Of a stretch of DNA of 64,000 nucleotides, positions 11,825 through 26,400 are shown in pieces. Numbering within the stretch: position 1 is the stretch's first letter; every line of letters starts with the position of its first letter. The translations under genes and the position numbers were made by a program. The stretch spans positions 2,356,001 through 2,420,000 of the forward strand of contig JAUTDP010000007.1 of assembly GCA_033439795.1 (NCBI GenBank). The letters run 5' to 3'. The notes below the pieces were generated by a model. It searched no databases. It saw only the letters and a list, made by a program, of their open reading frames with translations, and was not told the origin of the DNA. This DNA is from Sordaria brevicollis (Eukaryota > Ascomycota > Sordariomycetes > Sordariales > Sordariaceae).

Positions 11825-14800
11825 CACTTTCAGAGGGATACGGTACATCCGTGCACAAAATGTAGCCCTATTTAAATTTATTAGCGAAACGCACCAAAAT
11901 CGTAACTCGTTTTCCCTATTTCAACATCCTCATCTCGGAAATGACCTTCATTTATAAATAATAATATTAACTACCCTTATCCTCCCTTATTTAGCACCCC
12001 TATAATAATACAACCTTTTTCTTTATTAATATCGTAACGTACCCCTTAATATTCTAGCCTTTTTTCCTTATTTAATTAACGCATAGCACTACCCTCCTAA
12101 AAAAAAGAGTACGAATCTCCTCCTATTAAAATAATTCGGTAATTCCAATCCGCCTAATATTAATAGCATTTATAGCGCATTATAAAAGCTAATAAGAATT
12201 AATTAAAACTTAATATTTATTATATTATTTTATTATTTAATTATAGTAAAAACGTAATTGGCCGGCACTTTAAAGCGTTATAAAATATTAATTTCCCTAC
12301 TATAAAAATTTATAATACTAATAGACCAAAATCCATTAACGAAACTAAAAATAAAGTTTTTAAAGTATATATTTACTAGCTAATTAATATTAATAATATA
12401 CTAAATAGAAACCTTATAGAAGAAACTATAAATAAAATACGTACTAGAAGACTAGTATTAATACTATTAATAAATAAGCATTAATATAAATAATAGAAAG
12501 AGGATTACCTATAGTACTTTAATATTAAAATTAAACTTATAGAGGTTAAATATATATTTATTTAATAATATATTAATAATATAACTAAATTTTTCGATAT
12601 TTTTAAATTTATTATTAAGGAATATAATTTTATTAATTTTAGAGTTTAGAACGCTAATAAAACGAATTATCGTATAATTATATTTAATAATAATTTCGAA
12701 GTATTAACGGTTATTAAAATTAAGAAAATAAAGATTAATCAAAATCCTTAAAATCTTTTTAAATCTAATTATTAATTTACTAACCCGATAAAACCTTATA
12801 TAAATTAAACCCGAAATAATCGATTTGGTTAACCGTAAATCGGTTATTTTAATTGGTAGGGGGAATATTATTAACTATTATTTACTTCTTTTTATTATTT
12901 TCAAAAAATAACCGACAAAGGATATAGTAAATAATAACCTCGAAAACGACGTTCACTTTACCCAATTAAATACTATATTTAATAATACAAATATTATAAT
13001 AAATTAAATCCACTATTTCAATAAGTACTCTTAACGTTACTATACTTTAATCTAATAAAAAGGTTTTTACCTTTAAAATAATAATACGCCTAATTTTATA
13101 AAATAATTTAATTATAACGAGGAATAATATAACGAGGAATTTAATATCTATATATATAATTTAAACGAATTAAATACTATACGAATAAAAATGCTAATTA
13201 ACGAACGTATTTACCGTTTATTAATATTAAATTCCTTCTTTAACTATTATAATCTAAATTTTTATAAATATTATTTATACTTCGATATCCTCATTTTATT
13301 CCTCCCGCCGTACAATTCCTACTTTTTTTAACCTATAGATATAAATATCTTTTAACCGCTAAAAATAATATACTAAAAACGGCTAAAAGAATACCTCCGG
13401 TTGGGAAAATTTAGTTTTAACCGTTTTTAATATACTACGGGCTTATAAATTACTTAAAATTACGCGTTTAAGCGCGCGAATATTATTATTAAATTCGAAA
13501 AGACCGATTTTTTTCCGCCAAATTAAGAATTGGTTTTATCGAATTTACGCGCGAAATTAATTAGGGAAGAAATAACCAAATTCCTGGAAATAATATTTAA
13601 TAAAAACCGATAAAAGATCGTTAACGAAGCGTTAAATATATTAGTAATAAAATTAAGCATCGATATTAATAATTATAATAAAAAAATTAAAATAATATAT
13701 CGGTCGGTTAAAATAAAATTTTATAAAAGAATATTAGCGTATAATTATTTAGAATAATATTAATTAAAATATACCTAATAATTCGAATCCTTCAACGCGA
13801 AGAAATCCAAGAAACGTACTATAAAATTAAAAAGATAATTAATAATTAATATCTCTATTAAACGTATACGTCATAAAATCGAAAAACGTAATATAATAAA
13901 AATAGTTATTAAAAGGAGAAAATAATTAAAAATTACTATTAAATAATAAAAGAAGGATTTAAATATATTAAAAAATAAATAAAAGGTCGAAAAGAAAAAC
14001 CCCGCTAATTAAATAAAAAGTAATAAAGATCGCTAACATTAACCTACTTTCGAAGAATAATTGGAAAAAAATAATTATAATACTAATTACCGCAATTTTA
14101 ACGACTTACGCTATTTAATATAGATTTATAATAGTAAAAAGGTACTAACTTTCTTTATCGATATAAGAAAAAAAATTTTTATACCTAATTCTATAATTAA
14201 ATTACTTAATAAAATAATTATTATTAATAATAGCGCCTCTTTGCCGCGTATTTTTATTAGGGAAAGTTTATTAAATTCCGATAATAATAACGATAATAAT
14301 AGTAACGAAGAAAGATAAAACGAAAGCGGGCTTAAATTTCGAAAGAGGATTAAAATTATATTTACTATCGATAATAATTTTAATACCGACGATAATAATA
14401 ATAAAAAGGATAAAGAAAAGGGTAATAAAATAGGGTAAAAAGAGGAGGATTTATTCTTTTTCGATATTATAATTTATAAACCTATTAATACCCAACCGCG
14501 CCTTATTATAAAGGTTATTATTACTTTAAAGAAATAGAAGTTCCCTTCTAGAATTAATTCTAATTATTAACGTAATAATATAGTAAATTACGTACTTAAA
14601 GTTAGTAGCGTCCAATCCGCAATAATACCATTAGCGTATAATAAAATAATTACCGATATCCGCAAATTTTTCGAAAAACGAAAATAGCGGGAGAAAGAGG
14701 AGAATCCTAGTAATTTAGAATAGTAATTTTTATATAGAAATATTATTGTCTTGAATTTATATTATTGGTTGAATATTATGATTTTTAGTGTAAATAACGG

Positions 14801-14844
14801 TCTGTTGGGTATAGCGTACGGACCTACCCTGTCCCCCTAAACTA

Positions 14845-14931
14845 GTCTGTCCCTCAATTTTTTCCCCCACTCTCTACAAGAGAGTGGGTGTTGCGTGCTC
14901 TCCAACTCTCAAAAAACCACACACCCACGGT
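14845..14931 (-). repeat. Right TIR of the TA-flanked transposon
   Basis: Inverted copy of the left TIR, including the same internal hairpin (about 14866-14888, loop TACAA) and the longer version of the outer segment. Confidence 0.85.
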
Positions 14932-17900
14932 TATCAGTTTCTCTCCAGCTTTCCATCATTTCTTCCAGTCCCTCCGTCCACATCCCGTTTGCCGTGGCCT
15001 TGTTGGTTGTTGTCGTCACCCCGCTCGCTTCTTGTCGTTCGCGCTGTCTCTGATCGCCATGTCTGATCCTCCACATCGACGACACCACCTCTAGGTCGCT
15101 TCAGACTGGGCATCCCGGGCTTGTGGTGCCAATGTCTCGTGTAGCGCTGTACGCTTACGACACTGAGGAGATTCTAGGCGATTAGTTCCCTGTACGCACG
15201 GCTTATCGCGAGACATGGAAGATTCAGATCAAGATGGCACGATAGACGATGGAAGCTGGCTGCCCATCCGGATGACCTCATGTCGACCGACGACCGACCT
15301 GCCTCCGTAAGGCTGCAGCTGCTAGGTTCTCCTGCTCTACCCGCGACAATGTGGCCTCCGAGTCTGCCATGGCTACACAAAGTATGTCACCGGGCCGCCA
15401 ACCATCCCGTCAGGCCGCTCTACTGGTATGCCTGGGCTGTAGAGGGGGGTTGTTAGAAGACAAGACAAGGTACTCACATCCTCCACGCCTATCATAGGTG
15501 GTGGGAGTCGCATGGCAGTGGCACAGGCGCGGGGGACTGGGGCTTTCTTGAAGCCGGTGACAGATTGCTAGAAGCCTTCTTCGGAACACCAGCCCGCCAT
15601 CAATCGTCTTGCAACAACCAGACTGCCCTCCACCGGACCGTGATGTGCCATGGGTGTGCCACAACGATTGGTGACTCGCCGTTGTCTCGATGCCTGCCAG
15701 AAGCCTGTGGAAGAGGGCGACTGGGAGCCGGAGAGCAGTGATTTCTGCACCCAAGCCTCACCCACTGCCGCTGGAAACACCCCCTGCCCAAGGCCAAATA
15801 ACACTCAGGACCAGACAGGCTGTCCGCTTTCCGTTGCATTCCCAGTCATCACGACTCGCTTCTACCGTCGATCACGGACCCCTAAACCCCAAACCCCCAT
15901 GTAAGTAGGGTATGTACCAATCTCGTGCCCCAGACGAAGCCCCCCTGTGTCTGGACTGCCCTGACCGACTCCCATGTAGCGTCCCACTGATGTACCCGAG
16001 CGATGTACACAGTATCATATTGCTTCCCAAAACAACCTTGCCCTCCGGATTACACAACCGACGATCGCTGGAGATTAGCTTCGTTTCTGGAAACCCCCCG
16101 AGGAGCTTTCTCCAAAACCGCCTGAGGATGATATCAATATAGCTTCGCTTCTCCCCACAGTATATGAGGCTTCGATGAGTGTGACGACTCAGCCCTGATG
16201 AAGAACTGCAAACCCAGAGAAGAAGGCAAATGTTGTCACAAAGATACCCTGTTCAAGTTATCGGGTGTGAATACCACGTCGGTATGTATATACTATATCG
16301 TTCCTGTGCTATGCGTTGGATTTTCGGTACTGATATTGGAACATCTCGTGTAGCACTCTACACTGTGGTTCTGATATCTGGGCTACGCAGCTTTGCAAGC
16401 GACCGTAACCGTCTCATTGGCCCCGGCAGTCACGGTAATGACCGAAACGGGACCCTTTAATGGAATCATTGCGAGCGACCGTTGCTCCACAGCGATCTGA
16501 GCATGTCACCGATTCCTGTGTTGCTGAGACTGTTCCGGTTTTTGGATCGTCGCCGTACTGGGTTGAGGTACGTAACCTTTCAACAAACCCGCGTAACGTG
16601 TGCACCACACTTCAGTTGGACAGAGGATCGGCGCTTCTATTCCAAGATTCGCATGGACCTCACGTGCAGCAATTTCTTCTCGGTCATTGAGGACGCCTTC
16701 CAGGACTGCATGGCGTCGCCTGGACCTCAAAAGATAGGTCACTTTGCTGAGTTGTTGGTTGTTGATCGAATACGGCCTGCAGACCGGCATCAGTGTGAAC
16801 GCTGTACGCTAGGCCGCGGGTCTACGTATATGAACTATCGTGAGGCGAGGCAGCGCATCCGTTCCACGTCGAGCATGAGAAAGATCAGGTAGTTTTGTGG
16901 TGGTCCACGGTCAAGGAGCTGTTATAAGGTAAAGAGTTCCATCCAAGCTCCCCTGAATTCATCAGACATCCTGATCCTTACAGGGACACGAGCCATGTTA
17001 ACCTTAACAAAGCGGTCTTTGTTTCGAGAGGCCGTTTGACAAGGCGGGAAGATGGGTACGGCATAAAACCAAGTCGACAATCCGGTCACAGCAGAAGCCA
17101 AGCGCGTTCCCGGCCTGCACTCTTGAAAGCTGTGGTGGCTCTCCCACATCCGTATATCCATGCGGATGATCGGGCTTACAAGATGTCGGTGCTGCTCCTC
17201 CTCGTCTCAAGTGTTGCCCATAGCTTCAGGGGTCCTCTTATTCCCAGACGCCCAGAGAGTGTTCGTGACAACCAGGGGCTGATGCCCCTGGAGGACACAG
17301 ACCAGCTCTTGGGACGGGCATGTATCCTTTTTCAGTCAAGCGTCTCACGGTCTATGCAAGTCCATCAAAACGGCAAGCTACACTGGCTTGGCTGGTACAA
17401 GGGATCCCCACTGTGGGAGGACGATCCTTTCTGTTCCAACGCATCGCGGGTGTGGTGACCAGGCGGACCTCCGTCGAATGTGCGAGCCTGTATCGCTGGC
17501 GCGGGTGTATCTCTAGCCTCAAGGCCCTTTCACTCTGCGTACATCTTTTAAACCTTCTAGCTGGAGGAGAGGTGAACGTATCAGGATGATCCCTTTCCTG
17601 CCGGCTTCTTAATCATATAAGAAACGTGGGGATCCCGGCTGTAAAATCAGGTTTGAGGAAGAACTGACTCGGCCACCTCGGGGGTCCTTCACTGACATCG
17701 AGTCTCGACCCTTTGGGTCTCTAGAGATCGATCAACATTGGCGAGCCTACAGGTGAACGTCTCAACCTTCACCGTATAGTGCGTGGTCACTGCCTCGCAA
17801 GCAGATCGCAGCTCCTTATACGGGCGACAACTTATCCGTGTTTACAGAGCACAGGTCAGGGAGCACATGGTATCAATCAGGGCATCCCCGACGCAGCCGA

Positions 17901-18624
17901 TGTTAGAGCTCACATATACTAGGAGCTGTTATATGTCGGTACCTTTGCTGCACAATGCGGTATCATTACTTACCAGGTACCCTGTAATTACGGTACGTAC
18001 CGGCTTTATGTACCTTCTCCCACCTTTGCATCCGACCCTTTACTGATCAACGCTTCACCTGTAGCCCCGAGAACCATGATCCCTGGTTTGGCACAGATTG
18101 CTGCTGCACAGCACCACCCAAGGTTCTTTTCTGTCACTGGGAGGGTGAAAGCCCCAAGCCCACCGCCGGTGGCCCCACACCAGTTAATTTGTGACAGCAA
18201 GAGAAGTGAACCCACTGATGGCCTTGGTCCTCCGGGGATCAACCTGTAGGGGGTGCACCGCATCATCCACTCCTGTCTCCATGTCCTCGGGAGATCTAAA
18301 TGGTACCATGCTCAGGACAACCTTGTCCACCCATTCACCTTCAACAAGCTTCTTTTGAATTTCGGCATACATAAGCTAGCCCCCCTCCTCTCAACTCCCT
18401 GCCCATCTCAGAGCTTGGGGGTCTGAAAGACAAAGAAACGACATCATCAGCGTTATAAACAGCACAGTCGCCGCCTCGAAACACGAATATCAACCACACG
18501 TGTTCCGACTTTACCAAGCGATACATATCATCATCAAGCACCACTTTGTCTCGATCAAGGCAGTAGTAATATCGTCAACACAGACCGGTCCATCACACTT
18601 CATACCGTACACACCAACATCAAA
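14932..18624. other. Gene-free region and upstream/leader of the zinc-finger gene
   Basis: I see no supportable gene in 3.7 kb. Frames at 16230-16890 and 17036-17590 are unlike any family I know and lack coherent splice sites. The last 200 bp before 18625 are A/C-rich, as in fungal 5' leaders, ending in a good context (ATCAAAATGGCT). Confidence 0.5.
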
Positions 18625-19621
18625 ATGGCTCCCACGACGTCAACGCCTCAATATCCTGCCCAGCCTTATGGCTTCGCTCCACCACCCTCACCTCCTTTGG
18701 ACGAGTCCAACAACAGGGTCTCGCTCCCCTCGATCTCCAACTTGCTCGGCTTGGCCGATCAGGGATCTCCTACCTCAGAGACATCTCCTCAGTCTCATCA
18801 GCGTATGGCCGGCCAACCTATCCCAATAACAGGCAACCACGACGAAACTGACCATTATCCAGTGCACTTCTCAAAGTCTGATAGCCGTCCCAACTCTTCG
18901 CAGTTTGGCAACCTAGCATCCATCAGGACCAACCTTCCCCCAAGTCCCCCTATGGGTTCGGAGGCTTCTTTTGAGGGATACCACTCTCCTTCAAGCAAGC
19001 GGACAAGCCAGTCTCACAGCGGCTCCAACTACTACTATGAGACCACTCCCCCCTTGAGCCAAAATGAAGCCGATTCACGGCAAATGGCCACTGCTGCACC
19101 CAGAGCCTCTGTTCAGCCATCGACTTTCCAGACACAGTACCCGTCGCCAGCTGGCTACTCGAGTCAGTCGGGCTACTATCAGCCCATGCAGCCGACTCCT
19201 CCTCCTTCGGGCTTGTACTACCAGCGCGCACTTCCTCAGGTAAGGATGATCAGTCAGACTCGGGGAGACCATAGCCATTCTAACATCCTTTTAGACTTTC
19301 ACCCCTTCTGTACCAGTGTCAGTTACGCTTGCACCAGCCACGGGGGCCAACCCTTGGCAACATCACCACTACATTGCCCCTTCTTCCACTGCGTCGTTCC
19401 CCCAGTCTCAGGATCGGTACATCTGCCCTACCTGCAACAAGGCCTTCTCTCGGCCTAGCTCATTGCGAATCCACAGCCACTCGCACACTGGCGAGAAGCC
19501 TTTCAAGTGCCCTCATGCTGGCTGCGGAAAAGCCTTCAGCGTTCGCAGCAACATGAAGCGTCATGAGCGTGGATGCCACAGCTTTGACAGCAGCAACAGC
19601 AACAACGGCACATCTGCCTAA
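18625..19621 (+). CDS. C2H2 zinc-finger transcription factor (2 exons)
   Basis: A 313-aa nuclear regulator. Exon 1 is 18625-19239 and exon 2 is 19295-19621; the 55-bp intron runs GTAAGG to TTTTAG with a TCTAAC branch site, phase 0. Residues 1-245 are low-complexity and rich in Pro, Ser, Gln and Tyr, typical of fungal activation or repression regions. Two C2H2 fingers lie at the C-terminus: Cys249, Cys252, His265, His269, then Cys277, Cys282, His295, His300, joined by a classic TGEKPF linker. The finger sequence (KAFSRPSSLRIHSHSHTGE, then GKAFSVRSNMKRHERGCH) is the form found in fungal developmental regulators of the FlbC/CSP-1 type. I am confident of the DNA-binding class but not of orthology. 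The gene stands alone between large gene-free tracts, which often mark heavily regulated developmental genes in fungi; that is inference. Confidence 0.88.
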
Positions 19622-20901
19622 GCGACCAATTTTCCTCTTTTCTTCTCCGCTTCGTATCTCATACAATCAACCTAGATGGTCAGGATTGGTATGAAATTTT
19701 CGAGGACTGTTATCACTATCGGAGGTCGGATATCATTTGCAGGCATGCATGCTCACAAAGCCCGGCATGCTTTTACGGGGAAAAAAGGGCGACAAAATTC
19801 ACCGGATACAAATGGCGCATCACTGCTGGGGCCGGCAAGATTTCATATTGTTCAACAACGGATACACACAAGGAGCCTGTATGCGTTTCACCTTTTCAAA
19901 AGATCAGGGTTTCTTTTCGGAACGGCAGGTCACGGTCTAGGGTCTATAGGGTCAAAGGGGGTTTTTCAGGGATGACCTTGGGGATGGGCGACTCGCAAAA
20001 ATAAAGGCTTCCCACGGCGCGAAACGGGGGTTCGGCTTGCTTCAGCATTTACACGGGCGTTTTACGCGGAGACGACATGCGAGAACCTAAATGGAAAGGC
20101 TCGTATTTAGCATGAATCGGCGGTTGTTTTTCTATGTTTTTCATCTTCTTCTCTCATATCCCCACACGTTAACATAATGTATATGGAGCGGGGTGCCCTT
20201 ATATGGGCGATTGTACATTTAGCATTACATGCCGGCCTTCACACAAAGAAGTTGAAGAGCAAAGGCGGGAGAGCGCAGACAGCGGAATCGTCAAAGCGCA
20301 AGGTCAACAATTAGTTGACACAGAGACAAAAATTGACAAAACTTGAAGCACCTCATCTCTTCCCCTCATGACATGAATTTGCAAAATGTGCTTGGTGGAA
20401 ATTACAGGATCTTTTTCTTCAGCCCCAAAGGTGAGCCACACAACGGGTGGGCTATATTTCCAGTGCGCTTTGTGCAACATGGAATTCTCTTTCTGAGTGC
20501 CGTGCCGTAGCTGTTGGACGACAAATGTAAACCGACGTCAGTTTTGGCATGTCGTTCGTCACACAGCTTTACAACAGGATGCGTGGATTTACATGGTAGC
20601 AGTCACTGCATTCTTCGTACAACCACCAAATTTCCGTTGGTAACTTTAACAACCCATTTGCAGCATGTAACAACCCGCCGTCACTTTTAAGTGAACGACA
20701 GAGAGTAATTGGCAGGGCCAGCCGGTCGCTTGAAACACATCACGACTCTTTGTTCCTCAGTCCTTGAGAGGACCAAAACACAGACCATGTTTATCTCAAC
20801 CTCGTGACGGCAAGGGGGAAAGGAGCATCATCGGCGGAACAGCAGCCAAAACATTAACCCAAAAGAGGGGGAAACAGGGGGAATGAACATCGCGATGGCT
20901 C

Positions 20902-20940
20902 CTGCTGCTGCTGCTGCTGCTGCTGCTTGCTTGCTTGCTG
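20902..20940. repeat. (CTG)8 followed by CTTG repeats
   Basis: Eight CTG units run into three TTGC-type units, outside any supported gene. Confidence 0.85.
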
Positions 20941-22930
20941 ACTGATCAGAAAGAGATTCAGATCACAATGAAAACCGTCGAGGAGACGAAAGCGAGCGAT
21001 GGTCGAGAAGCAAAGAAAAACGACCGAAGATCCTCCCTCTTTTACCCCGTTCCCCGATCTCATTTTCGTCGTATGATCTACAGTAAAGGCACCAAGTGCG
21101 TGGATATCGACATGGACCGGGCCCGGAGAGAGGATACTGAAAAGGGCAATTACTTGACGAGGCGCATGAAGACGCCGGAAGTTAAAGTGTTGCTAGCGAC
21201 CAACCAAACCAACGCAACAACGCTCACAGCAGCAAGAGAGACACCCCTCCCCCAAGGCTGCTCTCTGATGAACGGACCTGACTGCGAGAAATCCAGAAGG
21301 ACGATATGACAAAAGTGCCATTTTTGAGCAATAATATACGGACCTATAACATAATAGTGTTTGCTTGTCACAGTTCTAAAAAAGTACCTCAAAGCCTATA
21401 GATAGAGAGAGGTAACCGGCCCGCCAGCCAGCCGCCAGCCACAGCCAAGCGGGTGTTCATAGGTTCTCGTCATCAGTTACGGCGGCGTTGTATGTATCTA
21501 TCTACACCGGGCATAAGTTACCTACGTATGTCTTACTCCCAAGCATTGAAGCTCTCACATCTCCAGATGCTTGTCTCATCTTCTCCATTGTACCATAGTG
21601 TAAGCAAGATAGCGGCAGATCAACACCCAAGCCCGAGAAGGCGGCGGCGGTCGATTTCGAGCAACACAAGAAAAAAAAAAATGAACACGCGGGCCAGACA
21701 GCCGGACAGGCGGGAAACAGACAAATGGCAGCTTGACATGACATACGTAATAATCAAAAGGGCTTGGCTTGGCCTCTTGTCTCAAAGTTACCTACGCACT
21801 GATTGACTGGAAGGAAAAGGAAAAGCCCATTTTTGGCGATTTCGGGAATGGAGGTCGTGGAATGTCTCACTTGGTTGTGTTTATCTGGGTTGTACCTTGC
21901 GAGAGACTACCTACGGGATCTCCATGAGATGTTCACATCGCTCATCCCATCGGCAATTACCTAGCTTCAACTCTGAGCAGTAAGCAGACCACTTAGACCA
22001 CAGTACCCAGACAATCAAATCAGATCACACGACAGAACAGGACAGCAACAGTCAGCTACACCACCGCCAGCCAGACTAGCTAGCCAGCCCGCCATAGGGA
22101 AGCGAATGAAGATCTGGAGGTAGATAGGGAGGTAAACGAACGGTAGTCATGAAAAGGTACGGCAATAGCGTGAGACGCTATCAGCCCAGTTAGCTTCACA
22201 CATAAGTGGTGCCCGTTAACCATCGTCAGTTGGTCGATATTTCGGGGACTGGAGTTTTTCTATCACATACTCCCCGGGCCGGCACCCCATATCTAATAAC
22301 GCTACTGATTATACTATTGCGCTAGTTGCGGTAGAGGATTTGCACATCATGCAAATTCATGCCCTGGGTGCACGAAGCCCGTGATGGGGAACACGGGAGT
22401 TGTGGTGGTTCGTGGACGAACGTACGTTTTTTGAGATGAAGGCGGTGAGGGATGTGGGAGGAAGGTGAACCCGCATTCGCGGTGCTGTGTGCATCCGTCT
22501 CGCTCACTGCACGCTGAGAGAGACGATGGAGCATGTCCAAAGTGAGCACCTGAGCAACTTTTGTTAGTGTAGCGGATACAGTGGCACTAGAGGTACCACG
22601 CACCGACCACCGCCAAGTTGAAAATGCGTGGATTGTGGACAGGAACGACGACGACAACAACAAGGGGGGAATGGAGAAAATGTCAAGTGAGTGGTGAGAG
22701 AAACAGAAATATCATCCACTTTTGGGATTTACCCATCATCACACACATCCTCCATTTCTCTCCTTGCTCCCCTCAATCTTTCATCCGCGTCAGCGTCATG
22801 CCCACCCCTGTGGAAGATCCGAGGTACCTGCGAATGAGGTGGAGGAGGGACCGGAGGTAAATTACAGATACTTCTTCGTCCAGCAGTACCTATTTTATCT
22901 CACGCTAGTGAGGGTACCTTTGTGTATTTA

Positions 22931-22944
22931 CCCCCCCCCCCCCC
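22931..22944. repeat. C14 homopolymer
   Basis: Fourteen consecutive C in non-coding DNA. Confidence 0.85.
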
Positions 22945-23077
22945 ATTTCAACATCATTTTCATGGAACGCTGCAGCTGGTCGAAAAGAGCCTCACCAGTC
23001 ACCACACATCCTTCTCACGAGGGTCCCTGGCCTGTGATGCGCAAGACAAATTACGGGGAACCGTACAGTACCGGAGA

Positions 23078-23262
23078 TTTTAGATTGTATGGACCGGATT
23101 GATTAATTCTGTATATCTATGTATAACTGTGGAGAATAGGATTCTAGAGCTCTAGTCGGGGGAGCTGGGGGTATCCCTTATTTGCCAAGACCTTCTGGGT
23201 GGCTGGCAGTACTAACCAGTTGTATACTATTTTGGCCTAGAATACCACCTTGGAATTTGATA
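23078..23262 (-). repeat. 3' LTR of copia element 1
   Basis: 185 bp, same length as its partner. Differences are mostly G/A and C/T transitions, denser on the side facing the element interior. Confidence 0.88.
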
Positions 23263-23499
23263 TACCCCCTTATTCGAAGACCATTTCAATTACTTTTTTA
23301 AGGTCGAGAGTAAAGCTATTTATATATTTCCTATTCCTTTTGGTTAATCTACTATTACTTCTCCTACTATAATACCCAAATACTTATCCAAATCCTCCAT
23401 TTCTAGAATCTTTTTATCATTATCTACTATAACCGGCTATAATAGCTTTATAAATATCCTTAATAGCTTTCTAAACCTCTTATACTCCAATACTCCAAA

Positions 23500-26400
23500 T
23501 ACCTTCGTTAATCCATCCGTAGGTATTTCCTTTATCTCTAAGTAATTAATTTTGAAGGTTTCCTTCTCAATAATCTCCTTTCGAAATTAATATCGATAAA
23601 TATCAATATACTTTATTTTAATTATAAAGGTAGGAATCTCTTTAATAAATACTCTAATAATCTACTAGTTATTATACTTTATAGTAAGGATAAGGTCGTT
23701 AAATAATTTTATACCTAGAATTTTAATAAATCGGTTAATAAATAATATTTCTTTAATAATTTTCTTAATAATATAAAACTTTACTTTTATTATTAATATC
23801 GTAATAGCGGTCTACTTAATAATATTCTAATAAATAAATTTACCGTATAATTTAATTGTAAATCCTTAAGAATTCTTACAATTTATTTTATTATCGGTAA
23901 ACGAAGCGTTTAAAACTATTTCGAATCGGTTACTACTTCTATAATATAAGCACTAATCTTTAATTGTACGAAGGTAATAAATAACCTTTTTATTAGCATT
24001 ATAATATTTTAAATTAAGATTATAATTAAATCGAATTAATCGACTAATTAAGAAAATTATATTTAATCGCGTATTAATAGCAGCGTATAGTATAGAACTT
24101 ATATTAATCTAGTAATTTCTAATTTCAATATAGCTAATTAATTTATCGAAGGGTAATAATTCTTATTATTTTATTAATACTATAGTAGGTCTATAAATAG
24201 ATTTCAATAATTTACTAATCTTCTTAATATAGGCTTTTTAAAATAACTAAATTTTTCTTACCTTATAATTACGAATAACCTTAATACCTAAGAATTATTA
24301 TAATTCTTTATTACCGGTTAATTAATATTTTAATTATAGTAAATTAATATATTCTTTAACCTAATCCTCGTATTCCTTTAAGTAAATAAAAACAATATTA
24401 TTAACGTAATATAATATAAATATTCTCTCTTTCTTTATAATATATAAATCTTTAAAAATAGCTTTAAATCCTATCCCCTTAAATATTCCGCTCAATTCCC
24501 TTTACTATAGTAAGGGGGTTCGTTAGAAATTATAAAACGTTTTTAATAATTTAAAAACCTTTCCTTTTACTTAATATCCTAATAATATATATATATAAAT
24601 TTCTTTATTAATCGTAGCGTTTATAAAGGTATTTACCGCATCCTATTAAATAAATTCTATATTAAAGCGAATTATTAATACGATAATAATTCGGAAGGAT
24701 TTTCCCGCTAAAGTAGAAATATAAATATTAACGCCTATTTTACGTTATTAATCTCTTCGGATTATTAGCCTAATTTTAACCTTATTCAAAGTATTATTTT
24801 TATTAAATTTATAAATATATACCCACATATAATTAAAAATTTATTTCCTTTTAGTATAAGGGATATTTTAATCGATTTTAACTTAAATTTTTATATCTTT
24901 ATAGTTATTAAAGTAGGTTCGTTTTACTTTACGAAACTTTTCGCTAAAAGGGTAATTTTCGAAGTTGTAATAATTTTTTAATACCTTTAGGAAATTGCGG
25001 CAATATAAATTATTTAATTTACTATATTTAATTAATAACTATTATACCTCTACCTTTATAATTATTTTAATAATTATTTCTATTATTAATTATAATAGTC
25101 TTTTTATTAAAAAAGTACTCTCCTATAACTTTAATTTTCGAAAGTATTTATCGATTATTTAATTTAATATAACGCCCGTATATAGGGCTACTACGTACGA
25201 AAGAGGGGTATTTAATAACGTTGGGTATAAATTTATAATAAAGTCGATAATTATTTTATCCGGCCTTATAATTTCGTAAATATCCCTAACCTTAATTTTT
25301 TAGGCGGTTTTTTATTAGGAATTTAGAATTTCCTTTTCGAATATTATATTTAAAAAAAGCTCGACTTCGGTATCTTTTAAATAGGGATTCATTAGCACCC
25401 TTTAATCTAAATCCTACTCATCTATTTTATTTAACTTTTTAACGAATTCTTTAATAATTATTATTTTTAAAGTTATTAAATCCTTTTTAATATTAATTTT
25501 ATTAAAGGAGAATTTAATACGTTCGTTAAATATTACGTCGCGTATTTAAATAATTTACTTCGTAACGGGGTTCTATATATAATATATCGAAGAGGCATTA
25601 TATCCGATTAAATAATTAATTTATACTTTAGGGAAATACTTTTAACGACGTTTCTCTTTCTTTTATACTATATTAATTATAGAATATACTTTATACTTAT
25701 ATATTCGAAAGTAATTAATATTTAATCGCTATAATTCTTATTAATTATATTATTAAACGATATAGATATAGAAGCGTTCGTATAAAGATTTCTAATTATA
25801 GAGGTATTAAAGTAATTAATTTAGTAAATAAATTACTACGTATATAATTTCTAATTATAAATCGATTGGAAATTTTAAATTATTCTTTATAATATTATAT
25901 CGTTACTTTATTATACCCTTTAAACGCTTTATTCCACTATTTTATTTTTAAGTATTAGGAATAGAAGGTTCGAATAATATTCTTCTTATTCTGAATTTAA
26001 TTAATATTTCTCTTTAGTTGAATTTATTATTATATTCGAGGGCTTTAACCTTAACGTTATATCGATATATTAATATATTTATATAATTATATAAAATCGA
26101 AATAATATTAGTGGATATCCGGTTCGAAAGGTAATAATCTTATATATATTTAAACTATTAGTAAATAATAAATATAAAGTATCGGTATTTATTAATACCC
26201 TTATCGAATTTGAGGAAATTTATTATAAAGCGTTACCCTAATTTATATTTACAATTTCGAAGGATTTGCCGTATTTAACGTTATATTTTTACTATAGTGT
26301 AAGTATTATATTCGATTATCGGTATCCCTTTTAAGGGTATTATAGAAGGGAAATCGTTCGAAGGCTCTTTAATCGAATTAAAATTTATTACGACCGCGTT

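Larger units (their letters stand above)
11753..14931. mobile_element. RIP-degraded TIR DNA transposon (TA target, Tc1/mariner-pogo-like)
   Basis: The element is bounded by long inverted repeats (11753-11824 and 14845-14931) that begin ACCGTGGGTGTG and end inside with TTGAGGGAYAGAC. A TA dinucleotide lies directly outside each end (11751-11752 and 14932-14933). This fits target duplication by the Tc1/mariner/pogo group. The interior (about 11870-14760) is extremely AT-rich, almost lacks CA/TG while CG remains common, and has no usable reading frame, as expected after RIP. I could not recover diagnostic transposase residues, so the superfamily rests on the termini. Length is 3179 bp. No adjacent gene is interrupted. 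Confidence 0.8.
19622..23077. other. Gene-free interval between the zinc-finger gene and copia element 1
   Basis: About 3.5 kb without a supportable gene. The first few hundred bases are probably the 3' UTR of the zinc-finger gene. It holds a CTG/CTTG repeat (20902-20940) and a 14-C run (22931-22944). Confidence 0.5.
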
